64,000 nucleotides of DNA. Source: CAXBCP01 sp047638395 (GTDB lineage Bacteria; Pseudomonadota; Alphaproteobacteria; MPNO01; UBA830). Under the pieces are notes generated by a model. It saw nothing but the letters and a program-made list of their open reading frames with translations. It was not told the origin of the DNA and ran no database searches. The position numbers and the translations under genes were made by a program. Each line of letters starts with the position of its first letter. The first letter of the stretch is position 1. The DNA is taken from the NCBI GenBank assembly GCA_047638395.1, contig JBLIMV010000017.1, positions 66,897 through 130,896 of the forward strand, read 5' to 3'. Below are positions 8,141 to 16,617 of the stretch, piece by piece.

Positions 8141-10219
8141 ATGACAAACGCACATCTTGCAGCTGATATTGGCGGTACATTTACCGATATCGCGGTGACG
8201 TATCAGGGCGCCCTGTTTACGTGCAAGGTGCCAACAATTCCCGACGCGCCGGAGGAAGGAATATTCCGCGGCGTCCGCCAGGCAATGGCAGAGACCGGAC
8301 TGACGGCTGGTGATTTCAGCCTGATCGTCCACGGCACGACGCTGGCAACCAATGCACTGATCGAACGCAAGGGTGCCAAAACCGCGATGCTGGTGACCGA
8401 CGGGTTCCGCGACGCGGTCGAGATGGCCTATGAGAACCGGTTCGAACAATACGACATCTTCATGGACAAGCCGCCGCCGCTGGTCCCGCGCGAGTTCCGC
8501 TACAGCGTGACCGAGCGCGTCGATGCCAGGGGAAATGTGCTCATTCCGCTCGATGAGATTGCCGTCGGCAGGCTCATAAGAGAACTCCGCGAAAATAACA
8601 TCGAGGCCGTCGCCATCGGCCTGATGCATTCCTATGCCGCCCCCGGTCACGAACGCCGGCTGGCCGATATCCTGGCACGCGAGCTGCCGGATATGCTGGT
8701 CTCGCTGTCGAGCGAAGTATCCCCTGAAATCCGCGAATACGAACGCTGGTCGACCACAGCAGCCAACGCCTATGTCCAGCCACTGATGTCACGCTATCTC
8801 GGCCGGCTGTCAGATGAGCTGGTCGAGATGGGATTTAACTGCCCGTTGCGCCTGATGACGTCGGGCGGCGGGCTCGCCTCGCTCGAAACGGCCCGGCGGT
8901 TTCCAATCCGGCTGGTTGAATCCGGCCCCGCCGGCGGCGCAATCCTGGCGGCGCGCGTCGCCCGTGAATGCGGGCTGGACCGGGTGCTGTCTTTCGATAT
9001 GGGCGGCACCACCGCAAAAATCTGCCTGATAGATGACGGCGCGCCTCAGCAATCGCGCAGTTTCGAGGTTGCCCGGCAATACCGGTTCCTGAAAGGTAGC
9101 GGCCTGCCGCTGCGTATCCCGGTGATCGAGATGGTCGAGATTGGCGCAGGCGGCGGCTCGATTGCCCGGGTCGATACGCTGTCGCGCATCCATGTTGGCC
9201 CGGAAAGTGCCGGCGCCGTACCGGGACCTGCCTGCTACGGACAGGGCGGCGATGCACCGACGGTGACCGACGCCAACGTGATGCTGGGGCGGATCGACCC
9301 TGATGATTTCGCGGGCGGCACGATGAAGCTCGATGCCGCGCTGTCGGGACAGGCAATTGATGCCGCCGTGGGCGACCCGCTGTCGTTGGAAACCCTTGCC
9401 GCTGCCTTCGGTATTTCCGAAGTCGTCGAGGAAAATATGGCCAATGCTGCGCGCGTTCATGCCGTCGAGCGCGGCAAGGAAATCCGCGACCGGACGCTGG
9501 TTGCCTTTGGGGGTGGCGCCGCTTTGCATGCCGCGCGCCTGGCCCGCAAGCTGAACATCAATGAGGTGATCATACCTGTTGCGGCCGGGGTCGGCTCGGC
9601 TGTCGGGTTCCTGCAGGCGCCCGTCGCCTATGAGGTCGTGCGCAGCCGTTACGCGCTGCTCGATGAGACGTTCGACGCCACCGGACTGAACGCCCTTTAT
9701 GCGGAAATGCGTGCCGAGGCAGAGCAGATCGTCGCCGAAGCAGCGCCGGGCGCAGACCTTATAGAAAGCCGTACCGCCGATATGCGCTATCGCGGCCAGG
9801 GACACGAGATCGCGGTGGACCTTCCGGCGGGACCGTATGACGGGTCTCTGCGCGGCGAACTGTCCGGGCTGTTTGAGACCGCCTATGCCGCAACCTATTC
9901 CCGGCAGATTCCGGGTCTGGACGTCGAGGTGATGAACTGGACGCTGCGGCTGTCGGCATCGGTCGAAGACCCCTTACCCTGCCCGCCGATGCCGGATGCC
10001 ACGGTGCCGGAACCGGCGGGAATGCGCGACCTGTTCGACCCCGATACCGGAATCCTGTCGGCCGCACCGGTTTATCGCCGCGACGCACTGTCCCCCGGTG
10101 CCGAGATCCCCGGTCCCGCGGTTATCGCCGAAGACGAAACAACGACGATCGTGCTCGCAGGGTTCACGGCCCGCATCAACGCGGTCGGCTATATCGTGAT
10201 GCAATGGGAGGGTTCATGA
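8141..10219 (+). CDS. hyuA: hydantoinase/oxoprolinase family protein, subunit A
   Basis: The 692-residue protein matches the HyuA/oxoprolinase-A/acetone carboxylase-beta-like family. The ATPase-like phosphate loop ADIGGTFTDIAV opens the protein; GTTLATNALIERKGAKTA, SGPAGGAILAA and SFDMGGTTAKICLID follow in the usual order, ending with a C-terminal domain. With subunit B it performs ATP-dependent ring opening of 5-oxoproline, N-methylhydantoin or related cyclic amides. The ATG is preceded by ACAGGGACCGG. Its stop overlaps the start of hyuB in an ATGA, so the subunits are made in a coupled manner. The actual substrate is not shown by sequence. Confidence 0.92.
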   Translation: MTNAHLAADIGGTFTDIAVTYQGALFTCKVPTIPDAPEEGIFRGVRQAMAETGLTAGDFSLIVHGTTLATNALIERKGAKTAMLVTDGFRDAVEMAYENRFEQYDIFMDKPPPLVPREFRYSVTERVDARGNVLIPLDEIAVGRLIRELRENNIEAVAIGLMHSYAAPGHERRLADILARELPDMLVSLSSEVSPEIREYERWSTTAANAYVQPLMSRYLGRLSDELVEMGFNCPLRLMTSGGGLASLETARRFPIRLVESGPAGGAILAARVARECGLDRVLSFDMGGTTAKICLIDDGAPQQSRSFEVARQYRFLKGSGLPLRIPVIEMVEIGAGGGSIARVDTLSRIHVGPESAGAVPGPACYGQGGDAPTVTDANVMLGRIDPDDFAGGTMKLDAALSGQAIDAAVGDPLSLETLAAAFGISEVVEENMANAARVHAVERGKEIRDRTLVAFGGGAALHAARLARKLNINEVIIPVAAGVGSAVGFLQAPVAYEVVRSRYALLDETFDATGLNALYAEMRAEAEQIVAEAAPGADLIESRTADMRYRGQGHEIAVDLPAGPYDGSLRGELSGLFETAYAATYSRQIPGLDVEVMNWTLRLSASVEDPLPCPPMPDATVPEPAGMRDLFDPDTGILSAAPVYRRDALSPGAEIPGPAVIAEDETTTIVLAGFTARINAVGYIVMQWEGS

Positions 10220-11973
10220 CCGATCCTGATTCCAGCTCTAATTCGGGCCCGACAAACGACCCGCTCTCGCCCATCCGCCTGCAGATCATGTGGGACCGGC
10301 TGATCGCCGTGGTCGAAGAACAAGCACTGACATTGATGCGTACCGGGTTTTCAACATCGACCCGCGAAGCCGGCGATCTGTCCGCCGGGATTTTCGACAT
10401 ACATGGCGACATGCTGGCCCAAGCCGTGACCGGCACACCGGGACACGTCAATTCCATGGCCCGCTCGGTCCGCCACTTTCTGGAGCGGTTTCCCATCGAC
10501 GAAATGGCCGATGGCGATGTGTTTCTGACCAATGACCCGTGGAAAGGCACCGGTCATCTGCATGATTTCACGTTTCTGACGCCGTGTTTCCGCAATGGAT
10601 CACTGGTCGCACTGTTTGCCAGTACCTGCCATGTGGTCGATATCGGCGGCCGGGGCATGACATCGGACGGACGGTCTATCTTTGAAGAAGGGCTCTATAT
10701 CCCGCTGATGCGGTTTGCCCATGCCGGCAAGATCGACCAAGCCGTGATCGATATCGTGACCGCGAATGTGCGCGAACCCGTACAGGTCGTCGGCGACCTG
10801 CATTCACTCGCCACCTGTAATGATCTCGCCTGCCGACGCCTGTGCGAGATGATGGACGAGTTCGCCATTTCCGACCTCGACCGGGTGGGCAGCCATATTC
10901 TGGAACGCTCCCGCATCGCCGCACTGGAGGCTGTCCGCAAACTCCCGGCAGGGGTTTATCGCCATAAAATGCGCATCGACGGGCTCGAAGAACCGGTCGA
11001 TTTGGTTGCCAAAATGACTATCGGCGCGGACGGCATCGATGTCGATTTCGCCGGGTCGTCCGGCATATCGTCATACGGTATCAACGTGCCGCTTTGCTAC
11101 ACGGAGGCCTATGCCACCTTCGGCGTTAAATGCATCGTCGCACCCGACGTGCCAAACAATGCAGCCTCGCTCGCGACCATCCGTATCACAGCGCCCAGGG
11201 GCTCAATCCTCAATGCCGAACACCCGGCGCCGGTCGCCGTCCGTCATGTGACCGGCCAGATGCTGCCCGACGTCGTGTTCGGGTGCCTGCATAAGGCATT
11301 GGGCGATGCCGTCCCGGCGGAAGGCACATCGTGCCTGTGGAATCTCTATGCCTATGGCGGTCCGGGACGGGTCGACGCCGACCCGGCACAGCTGACCGAT
11401 GCCCAGTCTTTTACAGTGCTCAGTTTTCATTCCGGCGGGACGGGCGCCCGGCCCGGCAAGGATGGCCTGTCGGCGACAGCGTTCCCGAGCGGTGTGCGGA
11501 ACGTGCCAGTGGAGGTCACAGAGGCCATATCGCCGCTGATCGTGTGGCGCAAGGAGTACCGCCAGGATTCGGGCGGGGCCGGCGCGTATCGTGGCGGGCT
11601 CGGCCAGGTGATGGAACTCAGCCTGCTTGAGGACGCGCCCTTCGCATTCAGCGCCCTGTTCGACCGTATCGATCATCCGCCGCGCGGCCGCGATGGCGGC
11701 GCCGACGGCGCAGGCGGCACAATCGGTCTGCAATCGGGTGCACCGCTCAACGGCAAAGGCACCCAGACAATACCGTCAGGCGAACGCGTGGTGATCGAGA
11801 TGCCGGGCGGCGGCGGTCTGGGCGATGCAAAAACACGGGACCGGACACTGGTTGTCGCGGACGCCCGCGCCGGACTGATTTCGAAACAAGCGGCGCATGA
11901 TCAATACGGTATAGCGCTGACGCCTGAGGGCGACATCGATACGCCTGCCACCGACCAGTTGCGAAATACCTAA
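10216..11973 (+). CDS. hyuB: hydantoinase B/oxoprolinase family protein, subunit B
   Basis: This 585-residue protein is the HyuB-type partner. Recognisable blocks are LSPIRLQIMWDRLIAVVEEQ at the start, GDMLAQAVTGTPGHV, a VFLTNDPWKGTGHLHDFT segment, and the C-terminal GGGGLGDAKTRD typical of the family end. The start at 10216 is chosen over ATG 10204 because GGGAGGG lies just upstream and the 4-bp ATGA overlap with hyuA is characteristic. The A/B pair carries out ATP-driven hydrolysis of cyclic amides; the neighbouring oxidoreductase gene 23 bp downstream may act on the same pathway (inference). Confidence 0.92.
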   Translation: MTDPDSSSNSGPTNDPLSPIRLQIMWDRLIAVVEEQALTLMRTGFSTSTREAGDLSAGIFDIHGDMLAQAVTGTPGHVNSMARSVRHFLERFPIDEMADGDVFLTNDPWKGTGHLHDFTFLTPCFRNGSLVALFASTCHVVDIGGRGMTSDGRSIFEEGLYIPLMRFAHAGKIDQAVIDIVTANVREPVQVVGDLHSLATCNDLACRRLCEMMDEFAISDLDRVGSHILERSRIAALEAVRKLPAGVYRHKMRIDGLEEPVDLVAKMTIGADGIDVDFAGSSGISSYGINVPLCYTEAYATFGVKCIVAPDVPNNAASLATIRITAPRGSILNAEHPAPVAVRHVTGQMLPDVVFGCLHKALGDAVPAEGTSCLWNLYAYGGPGRVDADPAQLTDAQSFTVLSFHSGGTGARPGKDGLSATAFPSGVRNVPVEVTEAISPLIVWRKEYRQDSGGAGAYRGGLGQVMELSLLEDAPFAFSALFDRIDHPPRGRDGGADGAGGTIGLQSGAPLNGKGTQTIPSGERVVIEMPGGGGLGDAKTRDRTLVVADARAGLISKQAAHDQYGIALTPEGDIDTPATDQLRNT

Positions 11974-11996
11974 ACAGGACCGAAGAGGAAAACCCC

Positions 11997-13004
11997 ATGC
12001 GTGTTAGCGCCGGATTGCCGACTGGAATGGAAGGCCTGACCTACCCGATACCGTTTTCCGACCCGGAGGCGGTCATCCGTATCGCGCAGCATGCGGAAAA
12101 ACTTGGCTATCATTCGGTCTGGGGCAACGACCACATGACGACGCAGAACTATGTGCGCGCCGAGTTCGAAACCCCGCCGCGTTTCTGGGAACCGCTGGTC
12201 ACTTATGCTTTCGTTGCCGCCGAAACCACAACGTTGCGCTTCGGCACCGGCATTCTCGTCCTCCCGATGCGCCATGACATCGTCGTGACCGCCAAGCAGC
12301 TCTGCACGCTCGATCATTTCTCTGGCGGGCGGCTGGAGATCGGTGTCGGGATCGGCGCCTATCGCGAGGAATTCCTGGCCCTACAGCCCGGCACCAAAAC
12401 GCCGCGCGGCAAGATCGTCGATGAGGGCATTCCGGCGCTTCAGGCACTTCTGACCGACCGGGTCGCGAGCTTCGAGGGCGAATACTACGCCTATAACGAT
12501 GTGGAACTGTATCCCAAGCCGAAACAGGATCATGTGCCGTTCTATATCGGCGGCAATAACCCCAACAATTTAAAACGTGTCGCCAAATGGGGCGACGGCT
12601 GGCTGCCCGCCGCGATCCACATCGATCAGGTCCGCGATAGCGTGGCGGCGCTGCGGGCGCTGACGGAAGCCGAGGGCCGGGATTTCAAAGATATCGAAGT
12701 CGCCCCCCAATACATCGTCCATATCGGCAAGACCCGCGAGGCGGCGATCGAAAGCTTCAGCAAAACCCAGATGTGCGCGCACCTGACATCGTTGCGCCAG
12801 TCCACCCTGAAGGGACAAGGCACGCTTGGGCATGAGGATATCAACCTGATCGGCACCGTGGACGACGTCGTGGAACGCGCAAACCAGCTGGGCGAGGCCG
12901 GGGTAACGCATCTGCTCGGGCTGTACTTTGCGGCCAATGATATCACCGAGCTACTCGACCAGATGCAGATCTTCGCCGAAGAGGTCGTGCCCCGGCTGGA
13001 TTAA
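11997..13004 (+). CDS. LLM class (F420/FMN-dependent) oxidoreductase
   Basis: The 335-residue product is a luciferase-like TIM-barrel oxidoreductase. Characteristic stretches are AEKLGYHSVWGNDH near residue 34, TLRFGTGILVLPMRH near 76, LDHFSGGRLEIGVGIG near 105, and the loop PFYIGGNNPNNLKRVAKWGDGWLP near 180. Family members use FMN with a reductase partner or deazaflavin F420. Which cofactor applies cannot be read here. GAGGAAAACCCC precedes the ATG. It is the last gene of the rightward metabolic run and may hydroxylate or oxidise a pathway intermediate. Confidence 0.88.
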   Translation: MRVSAGLPTGMEGLTYPIPFSDPEAVIRIAQHAEKLGYHSVWGNDHMTTQNYVRAEFETPPRFWEPLVTYAFVAAETTTLRFGTGILVLPMRHDIVVTAKQLCTLDHFSGGRLEIGVGIGAYREEFLALQPGTKTPRGKIVDEGIPALQALLTDRVASFEGEYYAYNDVELYPKPKQDHVPFYIGGNNPNNLKRVAKWGDGWLPAAIHIDQVRDSVAALRALTEAEGRDFKDIEVAPQYIVHIGKTREAAIESFSKTQMCAHLTSLRQSTLKGQGTLGHEDINLIGTVDDVVERANQLGEAGVTHLLGLYFAANDITELLDQMQIFAEEVVPRLD

Positions 13005-13246
13005 CCTGCGGTTGCGGCAACGGGGGACTTTGTACCACGAGCTCTGCCGCTCCGCTCGCAAATGCTATCTCGCGTGTCTCATCCAACACCCGTAGGCCGA
13101 CCGCCCTCCGGCGGCGCCATACGTCCGTCGAGGGTGTGATAAAGCTGCTAGGTATTATCCTCAACCTTCTTCAAGGGGCTAATCCCGAACCTTGGTCCAT
13201 ATTTGAGCCACTCTGCCTGTCTTTCAATATAAAATTATTGTTCATA
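13005..13246. other. convergent intergenic region
   Basis: This 242-bp region lies between two convergent genes. A short GC-rich hairpin (CCGCC loop GGCGG) at about 13102-13115 could terminate the rightward run but has no T tract. On the minus strand, 13150-13232 stays open in the frame of the AT-rich gene after two stop codons and reads like coding sequence (see findings). Base composition changes sharply near 13225. Confidence 0.4.
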
Positions 13247-13942
13247 TTAATTCATCCCACGAACAGATTTTTTAAGATCTAATTCGATCTTATGCAAAAT
13301 TGGATATTGCTTATATTGATCACAATATAATTTTTTATTATCAATATTATTTTTTATATTTAGCATTTTTGGTTTAATATCATTTTGACGCATTATATGA
13401 ACGCGGATGCCTTTTTTTGATACGAAATCGAATATCTTATAGAGAGGACAATATGCATCATAAATATTGTTGAGGATTGATTTCTCTAAAAAAAGAATCA
13501 ATGTATTATGGTACTTCCCATAAAAAAAACTCTCTAACTCAGAATTTTTTTTCATCAATTCTTCTGAATACGCAAAGTAGGAAAAAGAATATTTATGGTC
13601 AATTGACAGATCCAAATATTTTTTCTTATTTTTGATGTCATTTACAGAATCATAGATCCTATACAAATTAAAATAAGATTTTCCGGGGGTTTTTATTATT
13701 GCCGCCATACACGCCTTTAGTGCTTGGTCAAACACTATTAAGTTTTTATCGACCCCTTCAGACAATCTCTCAGGGTCACGAGGCGATGCAGCCAGTTCAT
13801 CGCAAGCAAACTCCAATTGACGCGACTTACTCTCGATGGCAAACGCAGCATCAGTGAAAACCATCCCGCAGGCCAAAATCAATAATATATGGCCACAAAA
13901 TATCTTTACTGAAAAAGGAGTCGGATATCTAAACACTTTCAT
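13247..13942 (-). CDS. AT-rich putative secreted protein with a caspase/Sel1-associated N-terminal motif
   Basis: The 231-residue product begins with a clear signal peptide (hydrophobic HILLILACGMVFTDAAFA, cleavage likely after AFA). The next part, ACDELAASPRDPERLSEG then FDQALKACMAAI, resembles the conserved start of periplasmic TPR/Sel1 and caspase-domain proteins of alphaproteobacteria. The remainder is Lys/Asn/Ile/Tyr-rich with no motif I recognise. AGGAAGG lies 9 nt before ATG 13942, which is better than the longer in-frame start at 14029. Composition is abnormal: only 7 of 60 bases at 13321-13380 are G or C, against 35 of 60 at 12001-12060. It is probably horizontally acquired or decaying. 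Function unknown. Confidence 0.65.
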   Translation of the reverse strand: MKVFRYPTPFSVKIFCGHILLILACGMVFTDAAFAIESKSRQLEFACDELAASPRDPERLSEGVDKNLIVFDQALKACMAAIIKTPGKSYFNLYRIYDSVNDIKNKKKYLDLSIDHKYSFSYFAYSEELMKKNSELESFFYGKYHNTLILFLEKSILNNIYDAYCPLYKIFDFVSKKGIRVHIMRQNDIKPKMLNIKNNIDNKKLYCDQYKQYPILHKIELDLKKSVRGMN

Positions 13943-14100
13943 CCCCAACGTCCTTCCTGTGCTCTCATCGCCTTTTCCCGTCCGCCAAAGGGCGCAGTCA
14001 GGTCGACGAGAACAGATTTCTGGGCGCAAACCGCCAAGTCGACAATCTCGCCGGCGAGATCGAGGCCGACTTTGTTCGGTGCGTCAAAGAGTTTTGCCAC
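13939..14100 (-). CDS. possible small ORF or gene remnant (53 residues)
   Basis: A frame with host-like GC content opens at GTG 14100, 4 nt after the stop of the luciferase-like gene, and ends in a TGA that overlaps the ATG of the AT-rich gene (ATGA). The peptide starts MAKLFDAPNKVGLDLAGEI and ends PFGGREKAMRAQEGRWG; it looks like real protein sequence, perhaps the C-terminal stub of a larger lost gene. CACGGGG upstream could be a weak ribosome site. I do not recognise a family. Confidence 0.35.
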   Translation of the reverse strand: MAKLFDAPNKVGLDLAGEIVDLAVCAQKSVLVDLTAPFGGREKAMRAQEGRWG

Positions 14101-14104
14101 TCGA

Positions 14105-15076
14105 TTACCCCGTGGTTATTGCGGAGAGTGCTGAGGTAATTTCGACGGGGTCCGTAATCCCACTGACGATCACATGATCAAGCCCCGCGCGGTTGTATTC
14201 GGCAAGCCGTTCCCGCACATGCGCCGCGTCACCGCAGGCGGCATGGCGCACCACGACATCATCCGTGACGAGGCGGTCGACCACGTCCCAGTTCTCAGCG
14301 GCATAGGCCTCACGCAGGGCCGCCTGATCCAGCGCAGCACCGCCCATTTCAACGTTCGTGGCATGATGACCACCTCGTAGAATAAAGCCCAGTGTCCGGC
14401 GCAGGGAATCGGCCCCGGCCTTCCCGTCAGCATCAATCCCGGTATAGACGATGCCGGCATTTTTGACGGCCCGGCCGTTTGCTGCCCCGGTTACGCGGCC
14501 CAGACAGCTCTCGACGAAAGGCGCCGATGTGGCGCCTGAAATAATCACGCCATCCGCGTCGCTGCCGGCAAGCGCCAGCATCTTCGGCCCGGACGCCGCA
14601 AGCACAATCGGTATATCGCAGGGTGCATTCACAAGACGGCGCTGGGTAACCGTGAAAACGTCACCACGCTGGTCAATAGTGTCGCCGGCAAACAAGGCGC
14701 GGCAGATGGCGATTGCTTCGCGCAGCGTTGCCAGCGGGCGCGGGCGCTCGATACCGGCCGCATCAAGATCGCCGGGCGCACCGACGCCGAGGCACAACAC
14801 GACACGTCCGGGATAGAGCTCATCCAGCGTTGCCGCCCCCATCGCGGCATGAACCGGATGCATCGCGTAGGGGCTAACCGCCATCAACGCGATTTTCAGA
14901 TTCTGCGTCGCTGCCAGCGCGGTGGCACCCAAGGCCACCGGGTCGCGCAGAAAAAGGTGTGTGGCTATCCACAGCGTATCGACACCGCCTGCTTCGGCGG
15001 CACGCGCCTGCTCGGCAATGTCGGCGGCGGGCGTGAACCCGTCTATCGCAAGGCCAAGTTCAAACATTGTAGTCAT
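14105..15076 (-). CDS. LLM class F420-dependent oxidoreductase
   Basis: The 323-residue luciferase-like protein resembles the methylenetetrahydromethanopterin reductase/F420 branch: MFELGLAIDGFTPAADIAEQ start, AEAGGVDTLWIATH, LDELYPGRVVLCLGVGAPGD, and CDIPIVLAASGPKMLALAG. The C-terminus DHVIVSGITDPVEITSAL is also typical. GGGAGAGCATT precedes ATG 15076; a second in-frame ATG is at 15067. The first 17 bp overlap the end of the threonine synthase-like gene, so translation is probably coupled. It is distant in sequence from the other luciferase-like protein at 11997. Substrate and cofactor are unproved. Confidence 0.87.
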   Translation of the reverse strand: MTTMFELGLAIDGFTPAADIAEQARAAEAGGVDTLWIATHLFLRDPVALGATALAATQNLKIALMAVSPYAMHPVHAAMGAATLDELYPGRVVLCLGVGAPGDLDAAGIERPRPLATLREAIAICRALFAGDTIDQRGDVFTVTQRRLVNAPCDIPIVLAASGPKMLALAGSDADGVIISGATSAPFVESCLGRVTGAANGRAVKNAGIVYTGIDADGKAGADSLRRTLGFILRGGHHATNVEMGGAALDQAALREAYAAENWDVVDRLVTDDVVVRHAACGDAAHVRERLAEYNRAGLDHVIVSGITDPVEITSALSAITTG

Positions 15077-16304
15077 AATGCTCTCCCAGCGCGCGCAGCA
15101 CCGAGTCCAGGTCAGGCGCCACATCAGGTGCGCCGAGCGGCGGCACGCCGGACACGCCAAAATCCTTCAGCCCGGACGCCGTCAGAATCGCCACCACATC
15201 GTCACCCGGCATAATGACGTCGTTCTCGCTTAGCGTATCGACGGCGGCGAAGGCGGCAGCCGACGACGTTTCGACCGACAGGCCGGACCCGGTCGCCAGT
15301 TTGTTGCGCGCCCGGATCAGGTCTTCATCATCCAGCGTGATGGCGATGCCGTCAGACTGTCTGAGCGCCGCATGCGCCTGAAAAGTGCCCTGGGTGACGT
15401 CGATCGAATTGGCGATGCTTTTGCTGTTGCGCGACACCACGGGCGGCATATCCGCCTCACCATCCATCGCCGCAGACAACGAGCCGGAGATTTCCGCCGC
15501 GACCAGGCGCGGCATTTTCTCAATCCAGCCCCAGCGCTTCATCTCGTCGAAGCCTTTCCACATGCCGTACAGGGCATCGCCGTAACACACCGGCAGAATG
15601 CACCAGTCCGGCGGGTTCCAGTCGGATTGCTCGGCAATCTCATAGGCGAGCGTCTTGTAGCCCTCGATACCGATGGGGTTGCTGCCGATGGCGGGTCCGA
15701 AAAACGGCGATGTGGGGAACCAGCCGAATTGTTCGACCGCAGCCGAGAGAACCCGCCAGCGGTCGTCCATCGCCGGAACCGTCAGCACCATGGCACCATA
15801 AGAGCGCATCTGAGAGACGATCGCGCCGGCGGCCCCTTTATAGGTCAGCACTACGCAGGGCAGACCCGCCCGCGCGGCATAGGCCGCCGCTGCCGCACCC
15901 GCATTCCCGGTGGAGCTGGTCGCAATCGCCGGCGCGCCGATTTTGTTGGCCCAGGACACCGCCACGGTCGCCAGCCGGTCCTTGAACGACCAGGTCGGAT
16001 TGCGCGATTCGTCCTTTACGCGGAGAGGGCCATGACCGAACCCGTCAACCGCGATCATCGGCGTCATACCTTCGCCGAGCGAGACGGCGTTGGCGGCCTC
16101 CAGCGGCAGAAACCGGTCATACCGCCAGAGCGAATTGGGAGACCCCGTCAGCGAATCCCTGTCGGGGGCCGCAGCCTCCGGATAGGTAAGCGTAAGATTG
16201 CTGGAGACACCATCCGCCGCACAGGCCGCACAAAGCCGATCGAACGCGTCGAGCGGATAGACCTTGCGGCATCGCATACATTCAAGGCTGTCGGGTTGCG
16301 TCAT
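15060..16304 (-). CDS. threonine synthase-like PLP-dependent enzyme
   Basis: The 414-residue protein is a fold-type II PLP enzyme of the threonine synthase group. A zinc-ribbon-like N-terminus has C9, C12 and a CAAC pair near residue 28. SLGEGMTPM, the PLP lysine in NPTWSFKDR and the phosphate loop SSTGNAGAAA follow. Threonine synthase makes threonine from O-phosphohomoserine. The tight overlap with a luciferase-like oxidoreductase and the lack of other threonine genes make a paralogue with another beta/gamma-replacement role possible. The gene starts behind a GGGTCC leader; its promoter lies in the gap before tRNA-Ser. Confidence 0.82.
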   Translation of the reverse strand: MTQPDSLECMRCRKVYPLDAFDRLCAACAADGVSSNLTLTYPEAAAPDRDSLTGSPNSLWRYDRFLPLEAANAVSLGEGMTPMIAVDGFGHGPLRVKDESRNPTWSFKDRLATVAVSWANKIGAPAIATSSTGNAGAAAAAYAARAGLPCVVLTYKGAAGAIVSQMRSYGAMVLTVPAMDDRWRVLSAAVEQFGWFPTSPFFGPAIGSNPIGIEGYKTLAYEIAEQSDWNPPDWCILPVCYGDALYGMWKGFDEMKRWGWIEKMPRLVAAEISGSLSAAMDGEADMPPVVSRNSKSIANSIDVTQGTFQAHAALRQSDGIAITLDDEDLIRARNKLATGSGLSVETSSAAAFAAVDTLSENDVIMPGDDVVAILTASGLKDFGVSGVPPLGAPDVAPDLDSVLRALGEHYDYNV

Positions 16305-16527
16305 GGACCCTCAGGTTCACCGCGCGCGAAGAGCGGTTCTACGTTTATCCGATAATTTTAAAGCATTCGCCGGGGGCGGTCACGGGGCGTTGAGGGAAAT
16401 CATCGACGAGGGTATTCGGCACCGACACCTTCACACGTGAAAACGTTCGTTCAATCAAGGACTTCACGTGACATACCCCCCGGACGTTGTCGGGGCAGAT
16501 CATAACTGGCAAAGGTGTGGGAAATAC

Positions 16528-16617
16528 TGGCGGAGAGGGGGAGATTCGAACTCCCGAGACGCTTGCACGCCCAATAGTTTTCGAGACTACCGCATTCAAC
16601 CACTCTGCCACCTCTCC
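16528..16617 (-). tRNA. tRNA-Ser (anticodon CGA)
   Basis: On the minus strand the sequence folds as a class II tRNA with a 7-bp acceptor stem GGAGAGG/CCTCTCC, discriminator G and an encoded CCA (16528-16530). The D-arm is GTGGCAGAGTGGTTGAA. The anticodon loop is CTCGAAA, giving CGA, which reads UCG. A long variable arm follows, then a T-arm with GTTCGAATC. The long variable arm is diagnostic of Ser/Leu-type tRNAs, and CGA assigns serine. It lies alone, between the threonine synthase-like gene and the rplU promoter region. Confidence 0.95.

Noticed and set aside
8810..9805. A 331-codon minus-strand frame inside hyuA
   Set aside because: Shadow of hyuA; no ribosome site or conserved motif.
15372..16355. 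A 327-codon + strand frame opposite the threonine synthase-like gene
   Set aside because: Antisense shadow; Arg/His-rich, typical of reverse frames of GC-rich genes.
16440..16500. Two CACGTG-containing near-palindromes before the threonine synthase-like gene
   Set aside because: Too short and imperfect to call an operator without comparative data.
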